A stretch of 64,000 bases of DNA from Halichoerus grypus (GCF_964656455.1 NC_135712.1:70933239-70997238), one strand, 5' to 3'; counted from the stretch's first letter, positions 34,201 to 42,959 are shown. The notes: generated from the letters alone by a model not told the origin. Translations and numbers: made by a program.

Positions 34201-37200
34201 ACACCCCTGAGTGGAAGGGACCAGGACTTCCATGGATCCTTTATAGGTCACCGCCCCGTGAGGGCGGCAGACCAGGGCCTACTGGGCAAAGGCTGCCTGG
34301 GTCCCCGCAGGCAGCAGAGAAGCAAGGCCTGGACTGGGGGAACACCACGAGAGCGGGGTGGGCCAAAGTGTCTGGTTTGGAGGACTGAGGACTGTTTCCT
34401 CTCTGTGCGCCAAACTGTATTTACCCGGGTCCCACCCAGCTGTTTTTGCCATTTTCTCCTCTCTAAGCCCTCATCTCTCTAAATACACTAAACATGTTGA
34501 CTTTGTGAGCAAACCCAAGTCTGGCATATTCCAGTTGGACGTTTTAAAACTAACCTGGTACCTGAACTATATAAAGGGCGCTTTGATGAGATGCAGCCAA
34601 CATGCCACTCCCCTAGGCCCGCTCAGGGCCCTGCAGTTTTCCACCCGCGCTGTGGCCTCAAGGTCCCCGACTCCGCTCCCCCCGCCCCGCCCCCGCCCTC
34701 TCACCGGAAGGCCCCGCTGTAGTCGTAGTATCTCTCCAGGGGGCTCTTGTCACACACGCCCTCCCCAGCAGCGTCGCCCCTGCACAGGCGACAGAGGGAC
34801 TCCGAGTAGCCGGTCTCTCCTGCCCCGGGGACGCAGCTGCCCCCAAAATAGTCGCTGACAGCTGCAGGAAGGAGGAGGGAGAGGGCGGTCAGTCAGCCAC
34901 ACACCAGCCCCCCAGGCAGGGCTCACCCACCTCAGGCTGCAGTAGGGCCGGGACCCCCCATGGACGCGCTGGACCCTCCAAGCTTCAGTCTGAGCAAAAC
35001 GGGGGAACTGGCCCGGGTCAGTGATTCCCAAACTGGGGCCACAAAAGCAGCCTTGGGCGTTGGGAGTGATGTTGTTATTTTAAAATGGCTCAAGGGACGA
35101 AAACATTTATCCCCAAACAACCACATAGGACAACCATCAAATACATACTGTTCTCATCGTGGGTTTCACTTCGAATCAGTTATATGTTATCAATGAAAGT
35201 GGGGAAGGAAAGAAATTATTATGTAATGCTATAATTTCATAAACACTTTTCAAAGCACAGGGAGGGCAGGGGAACGGGGAGGAAGGCCTTATTGGTAAAG
35301 TGGTCGGGATCTGCATGGTTCTGGGGCCCCTGCGAGCACCGTGGCCCAGGATCCACCCTGTTGGCAAATATTTATCCTGTGCTAAGGTCACCTTAGTGCC
35401 ACGTAGGGTGAGCAGGATGCTGGCGCATCAGCCAGCTAGACCAAGCTCTTCCAGAGTGGGCTGCCTTTCCTGGTCTTCTTTTTGCATCCTCCCAGGGGAG
35501 TAGAAATTTAATAAATGTGCCGACTAACGGTTAGACCACTCGTATCTGGCCAGCATCTGAGACGACCTGGCTTCCAAGCTCCCGTGGGTCGTGCTGGTTT
35601 ACGTGGGAGCTGCGGTTGTAGGGGGCAGTGTGTGGGTGTGTATGCGTGCATGTGTGTGCTGTACGGGCTCGTGCACGTGTGTGCACATAGAGGTTTGTAT
35701 GTATGTGCGTGCACGTGTCCATACGCAACAGCAAGGTGCCCCCGAGAGGTATGGAAGTTGAGCTCATAACAGCAGCCCTGCGCACTGAGGATATACCCTG
35801 TGCTAGGCACCGTGTGGAGATGTCCTGTGAACTCTCTCAGCCCTTCCAACACCGCAGCCTTGTACTCTTCATTGTCCTATTTTGCAGATGGGGAACTGAA
35901 GTTCAACGAGGCAGAGCCGCGTACTTGAAGGCAGACATGCTGAGCCAGGGCTGAAATGTACAGCCCTCTGACGGTGAAGACCGGGCTTTCAAAGACCATC
36001 ATTATGCTCTCCCGCGGGCTCTCCCACCGGCCCCCAGCCCCAGAAGTACTGGTCACCTGGGGGACAAACCGGGAGGCGGCACACTCACTGACAAACTGTT
36101 GGGGCTGTGTGTGTGATCCCCAGAGGGCGGTTTACGAATGTGGCTGTCGTAGGTCAGGGGCCACATCATGGTACGGAGCCCACTATGGACAGACTGTCAG
36201 AGCGGGGTGGCCAGGAAGAGAAGCCCAAAGCATGAGAAGCGGGACTTGTGCCCTGGCCACCAGAATGAGGGCTGGGGGCTCCAGCCAGGTGCACAGGGCT
36301 TCACCTCACTCTCCTGGCGTGTTTTATTCTCAACAACCCCTCTTGGATCACTCTCAACTCCCTTCCACGGGAGAACATTCTATTTGCAGCACAGCCCTCT
36401 TTTCACTATAAATCAATCAACCTGGGAGCCGTAGGTCTCTACCCACTTGTGAGCTTTCTGGGTGCAAGCCGGCAGCTTGTTCGGGGTCCTGAAAAAACAG
36501 TTTCTCATCTGTCCAGCTGAGGACACGCTTCTGGAAACAGGGACCTGCACAGGTCTACAGCAGGTGAGAGCTGCTCCCTGGGCATCACTGCCTCCCCACC
36601 GTGGGTGGGCCTTGTGCTTGGCTGTGTCCTGGGGGACCGGCAGGAGCGAGCGAGGGTCATGTGTCAAGTGCCCCGGAGGGGCCACTCCACCAGAACTTAA
36701 ATGGTAGCAGCACCAGGCCGGCCAGCACTAACGAGGAAGGGGTGATACCACCATCCAGGGGTCGGGGAGGCCCTGGAGGAGGCGCGATGGTGCTGTTCCT
36801 TAATTATAGGAGGCTCAAGGTGAGGGAGGTTACCCATCGGGGGAAGTCAGGGCAGTGGCGAGGAAGGAGACCCAGCGCGCCTGCCGGAAAAGCCCCTGCC
36901 GGGCCCGAAGCCCTTACCCTTGAGCACGTCGCAGCCCATCACGGACAGACGGCCGCTCTCCACCAGGTAGCCCACCGGCACGTTCCAGCCCACCGTCCTG
37001 TTGATGCCCGTGTGACAGGACTTCACACCTTTCAGGGTGTTGATGGTCACGTGGGAGCCCCTCTTGACCACGGCGACAGCATAATAGGAGGTACCGACCT
37101 CTAGGAGGAGGGACAGGAGAGGAGTGAGGGCGGCAGGCGAGAAGCCATGAGAGAGGCCAGACCCCTGCCTGGGAAGGCTGTGGGAGACGGGTGTGTGTGT

Positions 37201-40200
37201 GTGTGCGCACAGGCACCTGGGCACGCGTGCGCACGTACACGTGTGTACGGATGTACACGTGTCTGTGTGCATGGGCTTCCTAGTTGCCGAGAGAGCAAGT
37301 GGGTACAATCCACACGTCTTAGCAGGAGACTCTGGCCTCCTCCAGTCTCACGTAGTAGCTATCAGCCTGAGAGGCTCCTTTCTCCCTTCTCCTTCCCACG
37401 TCAGCTGACACTTAGCTGAGTCTACATTTGTGCATGTCAGCGGGGCTCTGTAGCTACACTGAAAGCAGAAATAGCCTGCAAGTCTTGTGTTCTCCAAAAT
37501 CCCGGCCCTCTGGGGGAACGTAGAGGGATTGAGGGGATGGTATCGTGGTTACGGGGAGAAGAGTGGTGGGAGGAGCGGGTGGAGCAGGCAGGATCTTCAC
37601 CCAGATTAGATGCTGAGAAGGTAGGAAGGAGGGAGGGAGGGAGGAGAGGGAGAGAGGGAGAGGGGCAGAGAGGGAGAGGGGGAGAGGGGGAGAGGGGGAG
37701 AGGGGGAGAGGGGGAGAGAGAGAATATATGAAACTAGCAGTGCCCCAAATCACTCAAAAACGTGAATGGGATATATGTGGGTGGGCAGCCTTGCAAAAGA
37801 TTCCCCTGGGCCAAATGTGGCTCACAGGGGCCATTAAGACAAGACAGGGATGACTTATCTATGGGGACTGATGACAAGAGGGCATCACATCCCCCCTACC
37901 CGCCCCCACATTCGCCGCCCCCCCCCCACCCTGACTGCCCTGTAGTGGTGGGATGCCCACGGTCAGAATGAAGCTGAGTTCTAGAAAACAAAGCCAGTGT
38001 CATTTCTTGCACAGCTGAGCTAGCCCCTGCCAACCTAAGCAGCCTGGCCTGGTCCCACCCTCTGATTTACCCACCGTGCCCTTTCTTTCTGGTTCCTTAA
38101 ACATACCAAATTCTGTCCCACCTGGGACACTTGTCAGGGTTCAGCTTAAAGGTCGCCTCGGAGAAGCCTTCCAGTCTGCTCTATTTCTAGGTACCCCCCA
38201 CATTCCTTCTTTTCTTCCTGCAGCCTTTCCTTCCTCCACGGCACCTACCACATTGGTGGCTACATTTCTTTGTGTTTATTGGTTTATTGGTTCATCTGAC
38301 TCCTGCTCTCCGAGGGCAGGAACTGGCTCTCTTTTGCTTACGACTCTGTGCTCAAGACTGGCCTGCGGCAGGTGCTCAGTGTGCTGAATTCCAGAGGGCC
38401 AGTGAGGTAGGGCAGTTTCTGGCCTTTGCGTGGGAAGGCCGGCTGGGTTGCAGGGTTAGGCTCTGTCCTGTGTCATCGGACGGTCATCAGTTCACCAAGA
38501 AGCCAAGTGAGGCCCTGTGCTGGGTACCAGATACCTGGGGCTTTACAGGGATGAGGACCAGGCCCCCCTCAAGGGACTCACTGTGGTGAGGACGGACAGC
38601 AAGACAGAAGAGGACAGGATCTTAATAGCGTGACTCAGAGCTCCGGGAAAGCAGGAAAGAGAAGCCCTTTCAGGGGTGGGAGAGGTCAGGGGAGCTCTTG
38701 GGGGTGACAGCTGAGCTGGGCTGTGATGGGGGCTAGCCCTCTGGACGAGTAGAGGTGGTGGGGGAGCTCCAAAGGGCTGGCTCGGTTAGAGGCATGTCTG
38801 GTGTGAGGTGCAGGGACTGGGACAAAGGAACTCACATTTCTAAGCACACACCACGTGTCCGGTGTGCATCTGCTGACTCATCTAATCTGTGTGACAGGAC
38901 GGGGCTCACTATCCCCATTTTACAGTCAGGGAAGGAAGGTTGTTCAGGGTCACAGAGGATCACCGGAAGGGGTAGAACTGGGATGTGTTCTGGCTTTGCT
39001 GGGCTCTGCAGGTTCTAGTCAACCCCTCTGGCCCGGCCCTGTTCCTCCTCCATGCTGCTTCTGACAGAGGGCCACTGAACTTACGCCCAACTCTATGGCA
39101 GACATGGGGCAGCCCCTCAGTAAGAGCTTGTGGGCAAGTTACAGGGGTGAAGGGCTCCCCACAAGAACAGACTCCGGTCAGCCCTCTGTGTCTCTGGCAC
39201 CCCTGCTCTGAGGGGGGTGTCAAGAGAGACTTAGGTGCGGGGGTCTCTGTAGGTTTGTCTGGCCTGGACCCCAGGACTGTTCTGGGGACAGGGCTCCTGA
39301 CCAGCTTGAGGGCTATAGGGTTGGGCCAGGCCCAGTGAGGACACACCGCAGAGTGTCATCCTCTTGTCCTCCCGCCCCTCCAACCCGCTCAGCCCTCTGA
39401 CCTTGATCATATACTTCGCCCACCACGGGCTTTAGGCCGTGCTCCTTCCCTGCCTCATAAATGGCTCCTCCATCCAGGGTGATGGCATCAGCCTCCCGGG
39501 CCTGCTGGGAACATCTGGGTCAGTGCAGCCCGGCCACCTCGGCCCATTCAGCCAGGAGCTCAGGGGTATCCATTAGCCTGCCTAGGGCCCCTTGAAAAGC
39601 CACGGAGGTCCATACTGGTCCTCTTTGTCTGGCCCGGGAACCCTGCCCTGGCTTGGTCTTGTACCACCAGGGCCTAGAGGGCTTACCCTTTACCAGGTCC
39701 TAGGTGACTGCTCTCCTAGGCCAAGGGCTTGCCTTGTTTTCTAATTATGTTATTTAAAAATGATTTTCTAGGGCTTCTAATGGCTTTCCATAGTAAAAAA
39801 AAAAAAAAAAATTAGACCGTACAAAATGGTACATAGTAAAAAGGGAATCTCCCTCATTTCCCTATTTCTCAGCGCCCTGACTCCACTGTTAACCTGTTTC
39901 TCAGGTTTTCTAGGAGGCAGACTGAGTCCCATAAATGCCCTCTTCATTTTTTCCCTTTTTATTTTCAAACACAAATGGCCTGTGGTGCCAATTGTACTTT
40001 CGAACACAGTGTCCTGAGATGCCTGATAAAATTCTAGTTCAATATAATTGCTTTCCTCGCTGTGGAGCCTGACCTAAGGCCACAGCCCATGTGGGACTTG
40101 GCTTAGGTCTGGGGAGAAATCAAGGGCCAAGCTGAAATGCAAACCCAGGTCCCCTGGTGCTTCCGTCCACACACTGTCTTGCCACTGAAGTCCCAGCTCT

Positions 40201-42720
40201 GAGGAGCATCAGGGTGAGTTGAGCAGCTCTGCCGCCCGCAGTCACCCACCCAGGACGGCTGGCCCCTTTTCCTCCTTCCTGAGAAACTGCACAAGCCCCA
40301 TTCTGGAAAACCGCCACCGAGGGCTCAGCTGCCCGGGCTCCCCTGGGCAGGGTGGGTGCGTCCCTACTCTGGCAGGGGCCTTGGGGAAGGAAACCTCTGC
40401 CTCTTCGACGCCTTTCCCCACTGGGGCCCATCTGAGCCGGGGCCCCCCCTGCGGCCTCCCTGGCCTGCGCCCTGGCAGGAAGCAAGCTGGCCCCTGTTGC
40501 CTGGGAAACTCAGGAGAGCCTCAGCCTGGCCCTGGTAGGGCAAGTCAGCGCCCTTCTCCGTGAATGACGCTGTTGTGCAGCCCCTCCTGAGTCAGAGCCC
40601 TCCTGTCTGGCAGGCGGCAGTGGCGGGGCGGGGCGGGGGGGGGGACTCACCTCGATGAGCTGGATGCAGTGGTCAGTGGAGGTGCCCTGGATACACAGGA
40701 TGGACGGCTGGATACCAGCTTCCTGGAAGGCTCTGCTCATGTCACTGCATTTCTGCTGCTCCGGGTCTGAGGTGGTGCACCACCGCACCTCCATCCTGCT
40801 GAGCGCTGGGGGCGGGGACAGTGAGGCCCAGCGCCCCTAGCCTCCCCAGCCCCTGCCCCCGCTCCGATCCCCCCCCGGAGGGTTGTGTGACCCCAACAAC
40901 ATGCATAGTCGGTCCTGTGCCACAGCCCTGCCCGCCCACTGGGAGGGACTGAGGCAAAGAGACGGGTCACAGACAGGAAAGGGGCTGGGCTCACTGGCAA
41001 AGCTGCGTGTGGGGCCATGCATATCCCCGCACTTGGGGCAGATGGGGCAGCTCAGAGCCTGGCCCTTTACAGAGGCCAAGGCCGGGGGGCAGGGGGGTCT
41101 CCTAGGGTAGCGCTCAGCTAGCCCCAACCTTGCTCACTGGCCTGGAGAGCAGCCTGCCGGGTGGAAAGAGCACTGGCTGGGGAGTCCTGTCTGGTTCTGG
41201 GACTAGGCCAGTCCCTGTCCCTCTTTGGGCCTCTGTGTCCTCCAGCCAGAGGATGATAGGTTCTTTCACTCAGGGTCCCTGAGCCCTCCTCATGAACTGG
41301 GAAGTGGTCGTGGCTGCCCTTGAGGAGTCTTGCACCCCCTTGGAGCATCTGTGATTATGCTCGCTGCAAACCCACCCTCAGGGTCACCCACCCCTGCCAA
41401 GGGGAAGCTGAGGAATCAGCAGGTTGAGTTCAAGTTTCTGCTCCTGGAGAAGGAGCTGGTGACTTCAGGCAACTTATTTGACCTCTCTGAGCTTGCTTTG
41501 TCATCTGAGAGCACAGATGAGAAAATCCACCTTCTGTGCTGAAGTAAACCTATGTAGAGAGCCAGGATGCACGGGGCCTCGGTGGCCTTTTGCTTAGGCC
41601 CCTCCTCCTGGTGGGGACCTTACTGGGTCCCCGCACCTGACCAGGTCAGAGTCCTGGAGAGCTCCCAGCCTGGGGGCCCAGCAGAAGTGGTGCCAGACTT
41701 CCTTGTGGTTGATGCCTTTGCAGACCCGAAGTTCCTCCATCCCCCACTCCTACGGCCCAGCTTTGGGTCCAGTTCCCGGCCCCCAGTGACCAGGTCATCC
41801 TCTTGTGGCAGCCTGTCCTTCCCATCCCCATGCCAAGGGTCAAGACTGCAGGTTCCTCCACAGCCTTCCGTTTGCCACCCAACTCCGGGCAGCACCCTGG
41901 AATGTGAAACTGCCGCCCCAGACTGCCTGCTCTCCAGAGCCCCAGGCCTGCACCTTGGTAGGCCTGGCAAGTGCAGAGTTGGGGCCGGGGTGGCAGGTCC
42001 AGTGTATTAGTGAGGTCAGAGCGGCGAGGCCACCCTTGTCCGCGGGACCCTGCCCGCAGCTCCCCCAGGCCCGGCCTCACCCCTCAGTGCGCTGGGCCCG
42101 GGCTCCCTTGGGAGCGGCGGTGCAGACATGGGGAGACAGGGCAGCGCCCCTTCCTCCTCCTTTGCAGGGCGCCCTGGGGCCGGCTCCCGGTCGCATCTCG
42201 CGCCCCTCCCAGTCCCTTAGAATCTTCTCCCGCGGGGGCTCGGGAGAAGCAGAGGCGCTCTGGCCCCCAAACCCTCCTGGAGCTTCCGCGCCTATCAAGA
42301 GCGTTCACCCTCCCAGCTCTCCTCCTGCCCCTCTAAGGCTCTCTCCTCCACGCCTCCGACTGCTCCTCTCCTTGGCCGGTCAGAAGGCCGGCTTTTCCAA
42401 GGCCCAGTTCAATGCCGTTTCCTCCAAGAAGCCCTCCAGACGTCCCAGTCAGCTGGGGTCAGTGCCCCGCCCCCCCCCCCCCCCCCCCCCGGTCGCACTG
42501 AGCGGCGCTTGGCGCCTTTCCAGGCCTCCCCCCTTTCCGGGGAGATACGGATTCAGGACACACTTCCCAGCGGCCTGGGACCCTGCTCGGGGGCTGAGAC
42601 AACTGCAGGGCCCCCGCCCCAGCTCCTGCTCCCAAGGCCGGGCGGCGGGCGGCCGGGCGGCCGGGCCTCACCTGTGCGCAGAGCGAGGAACAGCCACAGA
42701 GCCACGCTCGGGCCCCTCAT
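19110..42720 (-). CDS. MELTF: Melanotransferrin (MELTF/MFI2), complete 16-exon coding region
   Basis: Sixteen exons with GT/AG borders and matching phases join into 2217 nt, giving 738 residues plus stop, the human length. The product is a GPI-anchored member of the transferrin family. It binds iron through its N-lobe and is linked in the literature to plasminogen activation and melanoma cell migration rather than bulk iron uptake. By my count residues 1-19 are a signal peptide, about 23-360 the N-lobe, about 366-705 the C-lobe, and 714-738 a hydrophobic GPI-attachment tail after Cys709. The N-lobe keeps the iron ligands Asp78, Tyr107, Tyr210 and His279 and the anion-site Thr132 and Arg136. 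The C-lobe keeps Tyr451, Tyr556 and His625 but has Lys421, Pro478 and Ser482 where ligands would be. The ATG has G at -3 and is the only start in frame with a signal peptide. No frameshift or early stop was seen. Confidence 0.98.
19656..19854 (-). CDS. MELTF: MELTF coding exon 15
   Basis: 199 nt, phase 0 to phase 1, GTAGGC donor. It encodes [12 protein letters not shown] through LSQQCSGA and includes Cys709, the GPI attachment residue assigned in the human protein. Intron 15 is 19190-19655. Confidence 0.97.
20077..20116. repeat. GATCCGAG minisatellite, MELTF intron 14
   Basis: About five imperfect 8-base units (gaggatccaaggatccgag and on). Confidence 0.75.
20320..21090 (+). repeat. Possible ancient interspersed repeat, MELTF intron 14
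   Basis: Purine-rich text with a ggagccctggggcagtcc block resembles a widespread old eutherian repeat whose name I cannot give. No coding potential. Confidence 0.35.
21218..21405 (-). CDS. MELTF: MELTF coding exon 14 (C-lobe His625)
   Basis: 188 nt, phase 1 to phase 0, GTGAGC donor, retaining His625 in [11 protein letters not shown]. The block around this donor (ctggctcacct) is repeated about 45 bases downstream at 21163-21173, giving a second donor-like site. Intron 14 is 19855-21217. Confidence 0.97.
21570..21700 (-). mobile_element. MIR, reverse
   Basis: Reverse MIR core: atcacccccatttcacaggt, then gaaaaactgagactcttaat. Confidence 0.75.
22940..23007 (-). CDS. MELTF: MELTF coding exon 13
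   Basis: 68 nt, phase 2 to phase 1, with GTACGT donor. It encodes [20 protein letters not shown] and TN, the counterpart of exon 6. Intron 13 (21406-22939) carries an antisense MIR and a possible MER5-like remnant near 21.8 kb. Confidence 0.97.
23096..23252 (-). CDS. MELTF: MELTF coding exon 12 (C-lobe Tyr556)
   Basis: 157 nt, phase 1 to phase 2, GTACTC donor. It contains FFSASC, so the human N515 sequon is lost (Ser515). Tyr556 is retained in FYGYSGAF. The next intron is only 88 nt (23008-23095) and very GC-rich. Confidence 0.97.
24220..24414 (-). CDS. MELTF: MELTF coding exon 11
   Basis: 195 nt, phase 1 to phase 1, GTACCA donor. It keeps Tyr451 but has Pro478 and Ser482 in place of the anion-site Thr and Arg ([13 protein letters not shown]). 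A sequon N460-S-S is present where human has Asp. Intron 11 (23253-24219) shows no clear repeat. Confidence 0.96.
24925..25112. mobile_element. hAT-like non-autonomous DNA transposon remnant
   Basis: Ends read ggggtggcaaatactcagcc and gaaagtttgcccacgcctg, partial inverted ends, with a gtggcctgcaaagcctaaag core seen in a common mammalian DNA element. Confidence 0.55.
25303..25399 (-). CDS. MELTF: MELTF coding exon 10 (altered C-lobe iron site)
   Basis: 97 nt, phase 0 to phase 1. It parallels exon 3, but the TLDGG motif reads TLKGED, so residue 421 is Lys instead of the iron-binding Asp (Ser in human). Intron 10 (24415-25302) contains a hAT-like DNA transposon remnant. Confidence 0.96.
26540..26720 (+). 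mobile_element. MIR
   Basis: MIR core: gagctgggtgactgtgggca, later gctgtgaggattaagtga. Confidence 0.75.
26999..27190 (+). mobile_element. CanSINE, first of a tandem pair in MELTF intron 9
   Basis: Forward copy ending in aaataaataaagtcttaaga. It is antisense to MELTF and shares one target-site duplication with the next copy. Confidence 0.92.
27191..27404 (+). mobile_element. CanSINE, second of a tandem pair
   Basis: Forward copy with a small internal repeat of ggctcgggtc in its head. aaagaggagggagg flanks the pair at 26985-26998 and 27405-27418, so this copy entered the tail of the first. Confidence 0.92.
27989..28140 (-). CDS. MELTF: MELTF coding exon 9 (start of C-lobe)
   Basis: 152 nt, phase 1 to phase 0, GTGGGG donor. 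It encodes the lobe linker and the C-lobe opening ([20 protein letters not shown]), parallel to exon 2. Intron 9 (25400-27988) holds a tandem CanSINE pair and a MIR. Confidence 0.96.
28270..28400 (+). mobile_element. MIR, MELTF intron 8
   Basis: MIR core: gaggagtaagttatttaacc, then ggggataactgtgcctct. Confidence 0.75.
28870..29050 (-). CDS. MELTF: MELTF coding exon 8
   Basis: 181 nt, phase 0 to phase 1, GTAAGT donor, ending the N-lobe. The human sequence here includes HEYLH, a proposed thermolysin-like HExxH motif. This genome reads REYLH, with codon CGC for residue 346 at 28913-28915. Intron 8 (28141-28869) has a MIR near its downstream end. Confidence 0.97.
29803..29990 (-). CDS. MELTF: MELTF coding exon 7 (N-lobe His279)
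   Basis: 188 nt, phase 1 to phase 0, GTGAGT donor. It carries iron ligand His279 in [11 protein letters not shown]. Same length as exon 14. Intron 7 (29051-29802) shows nothing recognisable. Confidence 0.97.
30631..30824 (-). mobile_element. CanSINE, MELTF intron 6
   Basis: Reverse copy, in the MELTF sense. Flanked by actactttt repeats. Confidence 0.93.
30838..31032 (-). mobile_element. CanSINE, MELTF intron 6
   Basis: Second reverse copy, again bordered by ctactttttt, so three SINEs sit head to tail. Confidence 0.92.
31042..31153 (-). mobile_element. Short older-type CanSINE
   Basis: taatctctacacacaatgtg, then tggggcttgaactcatgac, and a gactgagccagccaggagcc head. Lacks the CT domain. Confidence 0.85.
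31154..31803. other. MELTF intron 6, no clear repeat
   Basis: AT-rich sequence with no recognised element. A minus-strand open frame of 83 codons (31451-31702) has no known relative. Confidence 0.4.
31804..32026 (-). mobile_element. CanSINE, MELTF intron 6
   Basis: Reverse copy with a long AT-rich tail. Flanked by taccatcaacatttta (31788-31803) and taccatcaatatttta (from 32027). Confidence 0.92.
32058..32246 (+). mobile_element. CanSINE, MELTF intron 6
   Basis: Forward copy flanked by agccaatttta. Forms an inverted pair with the preceding SINE, about 30 bases apart. Confidence 0.92.
32470..33450 (+). mobile_element. LINE-1 3' ends, interrupted by a SINE
   Basis: One 3' UTR runs to about 32755 (gcaaaactcacagaactgta, tatacctcaatttaaagaaa). 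A second type follows (ctgtagattagataatagta) and resumes after the SINE with ttgcaacttttctgaagctc and an A-run at about 33450. Confidence 0.7.
33192..33382 (+). mobile_element. CanSINE inside LINE-1, MELTF intron 6
   Basis: Forward copy, tggggcgcctgggtggctca to an A-tail, splitting the LINE-1 3' end. Confidence 0.92.
33774..33841 (-). CDS. MELTF: MELTF coding exon 6
   Basis: 68 nt, phase 2 to phase 1, encoding [20 protein letters not shown] and TD. It is the exact length twin of exon 13. The following intron 6 (29991-33773) is the largest and most repeat-loaded, with six CanSINEs and two LINE-1 3' ends. Confidence 0.97.
34705..34861 (-). CDS. MELTF: MELTF coding exon 5 (N-lobe Tyr210)
   Basis: 157 nt, phase 1 to phase 2, GTGAGA donor. 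It includes a cysteine-rich stretch (SLCRLCRGD) and iron ligand Tyr210 in YYDYSGAF. Its length and phases equal those of exon 12 in the C-lobe. Intron 5 (33842-34704) shows no repeat I can name. Confidence 0.97.
35626..35725. repeat. TG-rich low-complexity tract, MELTF intron 4
   Basis: Alternating purine-pyrimidine stretch of tg/cg/ca dinucleotides, degraded. Confidence 0.7.
35780..35955 (-). mobile_element. MIR, reverse, MELTF intron 4
   Basis: Reverse MIR with tgtgctaggcaccgtgtgga and ttttgcagatggggaactga. Confidence 0.75.
36918..37100 (-). CDS. MELTF: MELTF coding exon 4 (N-lobe Tyr107, Thr132, Arg136)
   Basis: 183 nt, phase 1 to phase 1, GTAAGG donor. It carries iron ligand Tyr107 (SYYAV), the anion-binding Thr132 and Arg136 in SCHTGINRT, and the conserved N-glycosylation sequon N135-R-T. 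Intron 4 (34862-36917) holds an antisense MIR and a TG-rich low-complexity tract, otherwise nothing recognised. Confidence 0.97.
37190..37266. repeat. TG/CG alternating tract, MELTF intron 3
   Basis: gtgtgtgtgtgcgcacaggc and similar alternating steps just upstream of exon 4. Confidence 0.7.
37622..37724. repeat. Purine-rich GGGGGAGA minisatellite, MELTF intron 3
   Basis: Begins as GGGA units and becomes five to six regular GGGGGAGA units (37675-37722). Confidence 0.9.
38080..38395 (+). mobile_element. L2 3' end, MELTF intron 3
   Basis: Matches the L2 pattern: gttcagcttaaaggtcgcct, cggagaagccttccag, later ctccgagggcaggaactggc. Confidence 0.75.
38830..39000 (-). mobile_element. MIR, reverse, MELTF intron 3
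   Basis: Reverse MIR core: tatccccattttacagtcag, ggaaggaaggttgttcagg. Confidence 0.75.
39402..39501 (-). CDS. MELTF: MELTF coding exon 3 (N-lobe iron ligand Asp78)
   Basis: 100 nt, phase 0 to phase 1. It contains the TLDGG motif with iron ligand Asp78. The acceptor is a tandem CAGCAG. I chose the second AG because it gives the human length, and the first would add one Gln. Intron 3 (37101-39401) holds an L2 copy, an antisense MIR and a GGGGGAGA repeat tract. Confidence 0.96.
40651..40805 (-). CDS. MELTF: MELTF coding exon 2
   Basis: 155 nt, phase 1 to phase 0, GTGAGT donor. It starts 11 nt before the codon for Met21, as in human. It encodes the N-lobe opening (MEVRWC...). The human N38 glycosylation sequon reads Asp38-Met-Ser here, so it is absent. 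Intron 2 (39502-40650) has no clear repeat. Confidence 0.97.
41120..41290 (+). mobile_element. MIR, MELTF intron 1
   Basis: Degraded MIR with ggaaagagcactggctgggg and ctctttgggcctctgtgtcc. Confidence 0.55.
41405..41545 (+). mobile_element. MIR, MELTF intron 1
   Basis: MIR core: cttcaggcaacttatttgac, ctctctgagcttgctttgtc. Confidence 0.75.
42385..42445 (+). mobile_element. L2 scrap
   Basis: aaggcccagttcaatgccgt and aagaagccctccagacgtcc resemble a short L2 3' piece inside the CpG island. Confidence 0.45.
42470..42490. repeat. Poly-C run, 21 bases
   Basis: Uninterrupted C run in intron 1, about 180 bases from exon 1. Length may be unreliable in assembly. Confidence 0.9.
42672..42720 (-). CDS. 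MELTF: MELTF coding exon 1 (signal peptide)
   Basis: 49 nt from the ATG to a GTGAGG donor, ending in phase 1. It encodes the first 16 residues, beginning MRGPS and followed by a Leu/Ala/Trp-rich hydrophobic stretch typical of a signal peptide. Intron 1 (40806-42671) contains an L2 scrap, two MIR copies, a 21-base C run and part of the promoter CpG island. Confidence 0.96.
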
Positions 42721-42830
42721 GGCGCGGTCTAGAGCTAGCGGGGGCCGGGCTGGGTCCGCCTGGGTCAGCAGCAGCCGAGGCCTCCCCCCTCCTTCCTCCC
42801 CGGCACTGGCCTGCAGCTCCTTAAGTGCGC
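42721..42830 (-). promoter_or_regulatory. MELTF: MELTF 5' UTR and core promoter region
   Basis: GC-rich sequence just upstream of the ATG, with G at -3. There is no clear TATA box, though CTTAAG lies about 100 bases upstream (42819-42824). The exact transcription start cannot be fixed from sequence. Confidence 0.55.
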
Positions 42831-42959
42831 CCGGGGCGTGCCTCTGCGGCGTCCACGCCCCTGGGGCCCCGCCGCCCAGCCCAGGCTGGACACCTGGGCT
42901 GACCACGCTGGTCTTGGCACTCTCTCTGGCGCCCCCTGCTGGAACCTCGGCCGCCGCCG

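Noticed and set aside
34566..34585. TATA-box-like ctatataaagggcgc in MELTF intron 5
   Set aside because: A good match on its own, but no start region, CpG content or exon follows on the plus strand. Treated as chance.
35015..35200. MER5/MER20-like DNA transposon in MELTF intron 4
   Set aside because: Opens with gtcagtgattcccaaactgg, like such elements, but no matching far end could be found.
41805..42824. 339-codon plus-strand open frame over the MELTF promoter
   Set aside because: Lies in a CpG island where stops are rare. It runs antisense through exon 1, contains the poly-C run, and has no recognisable domain.
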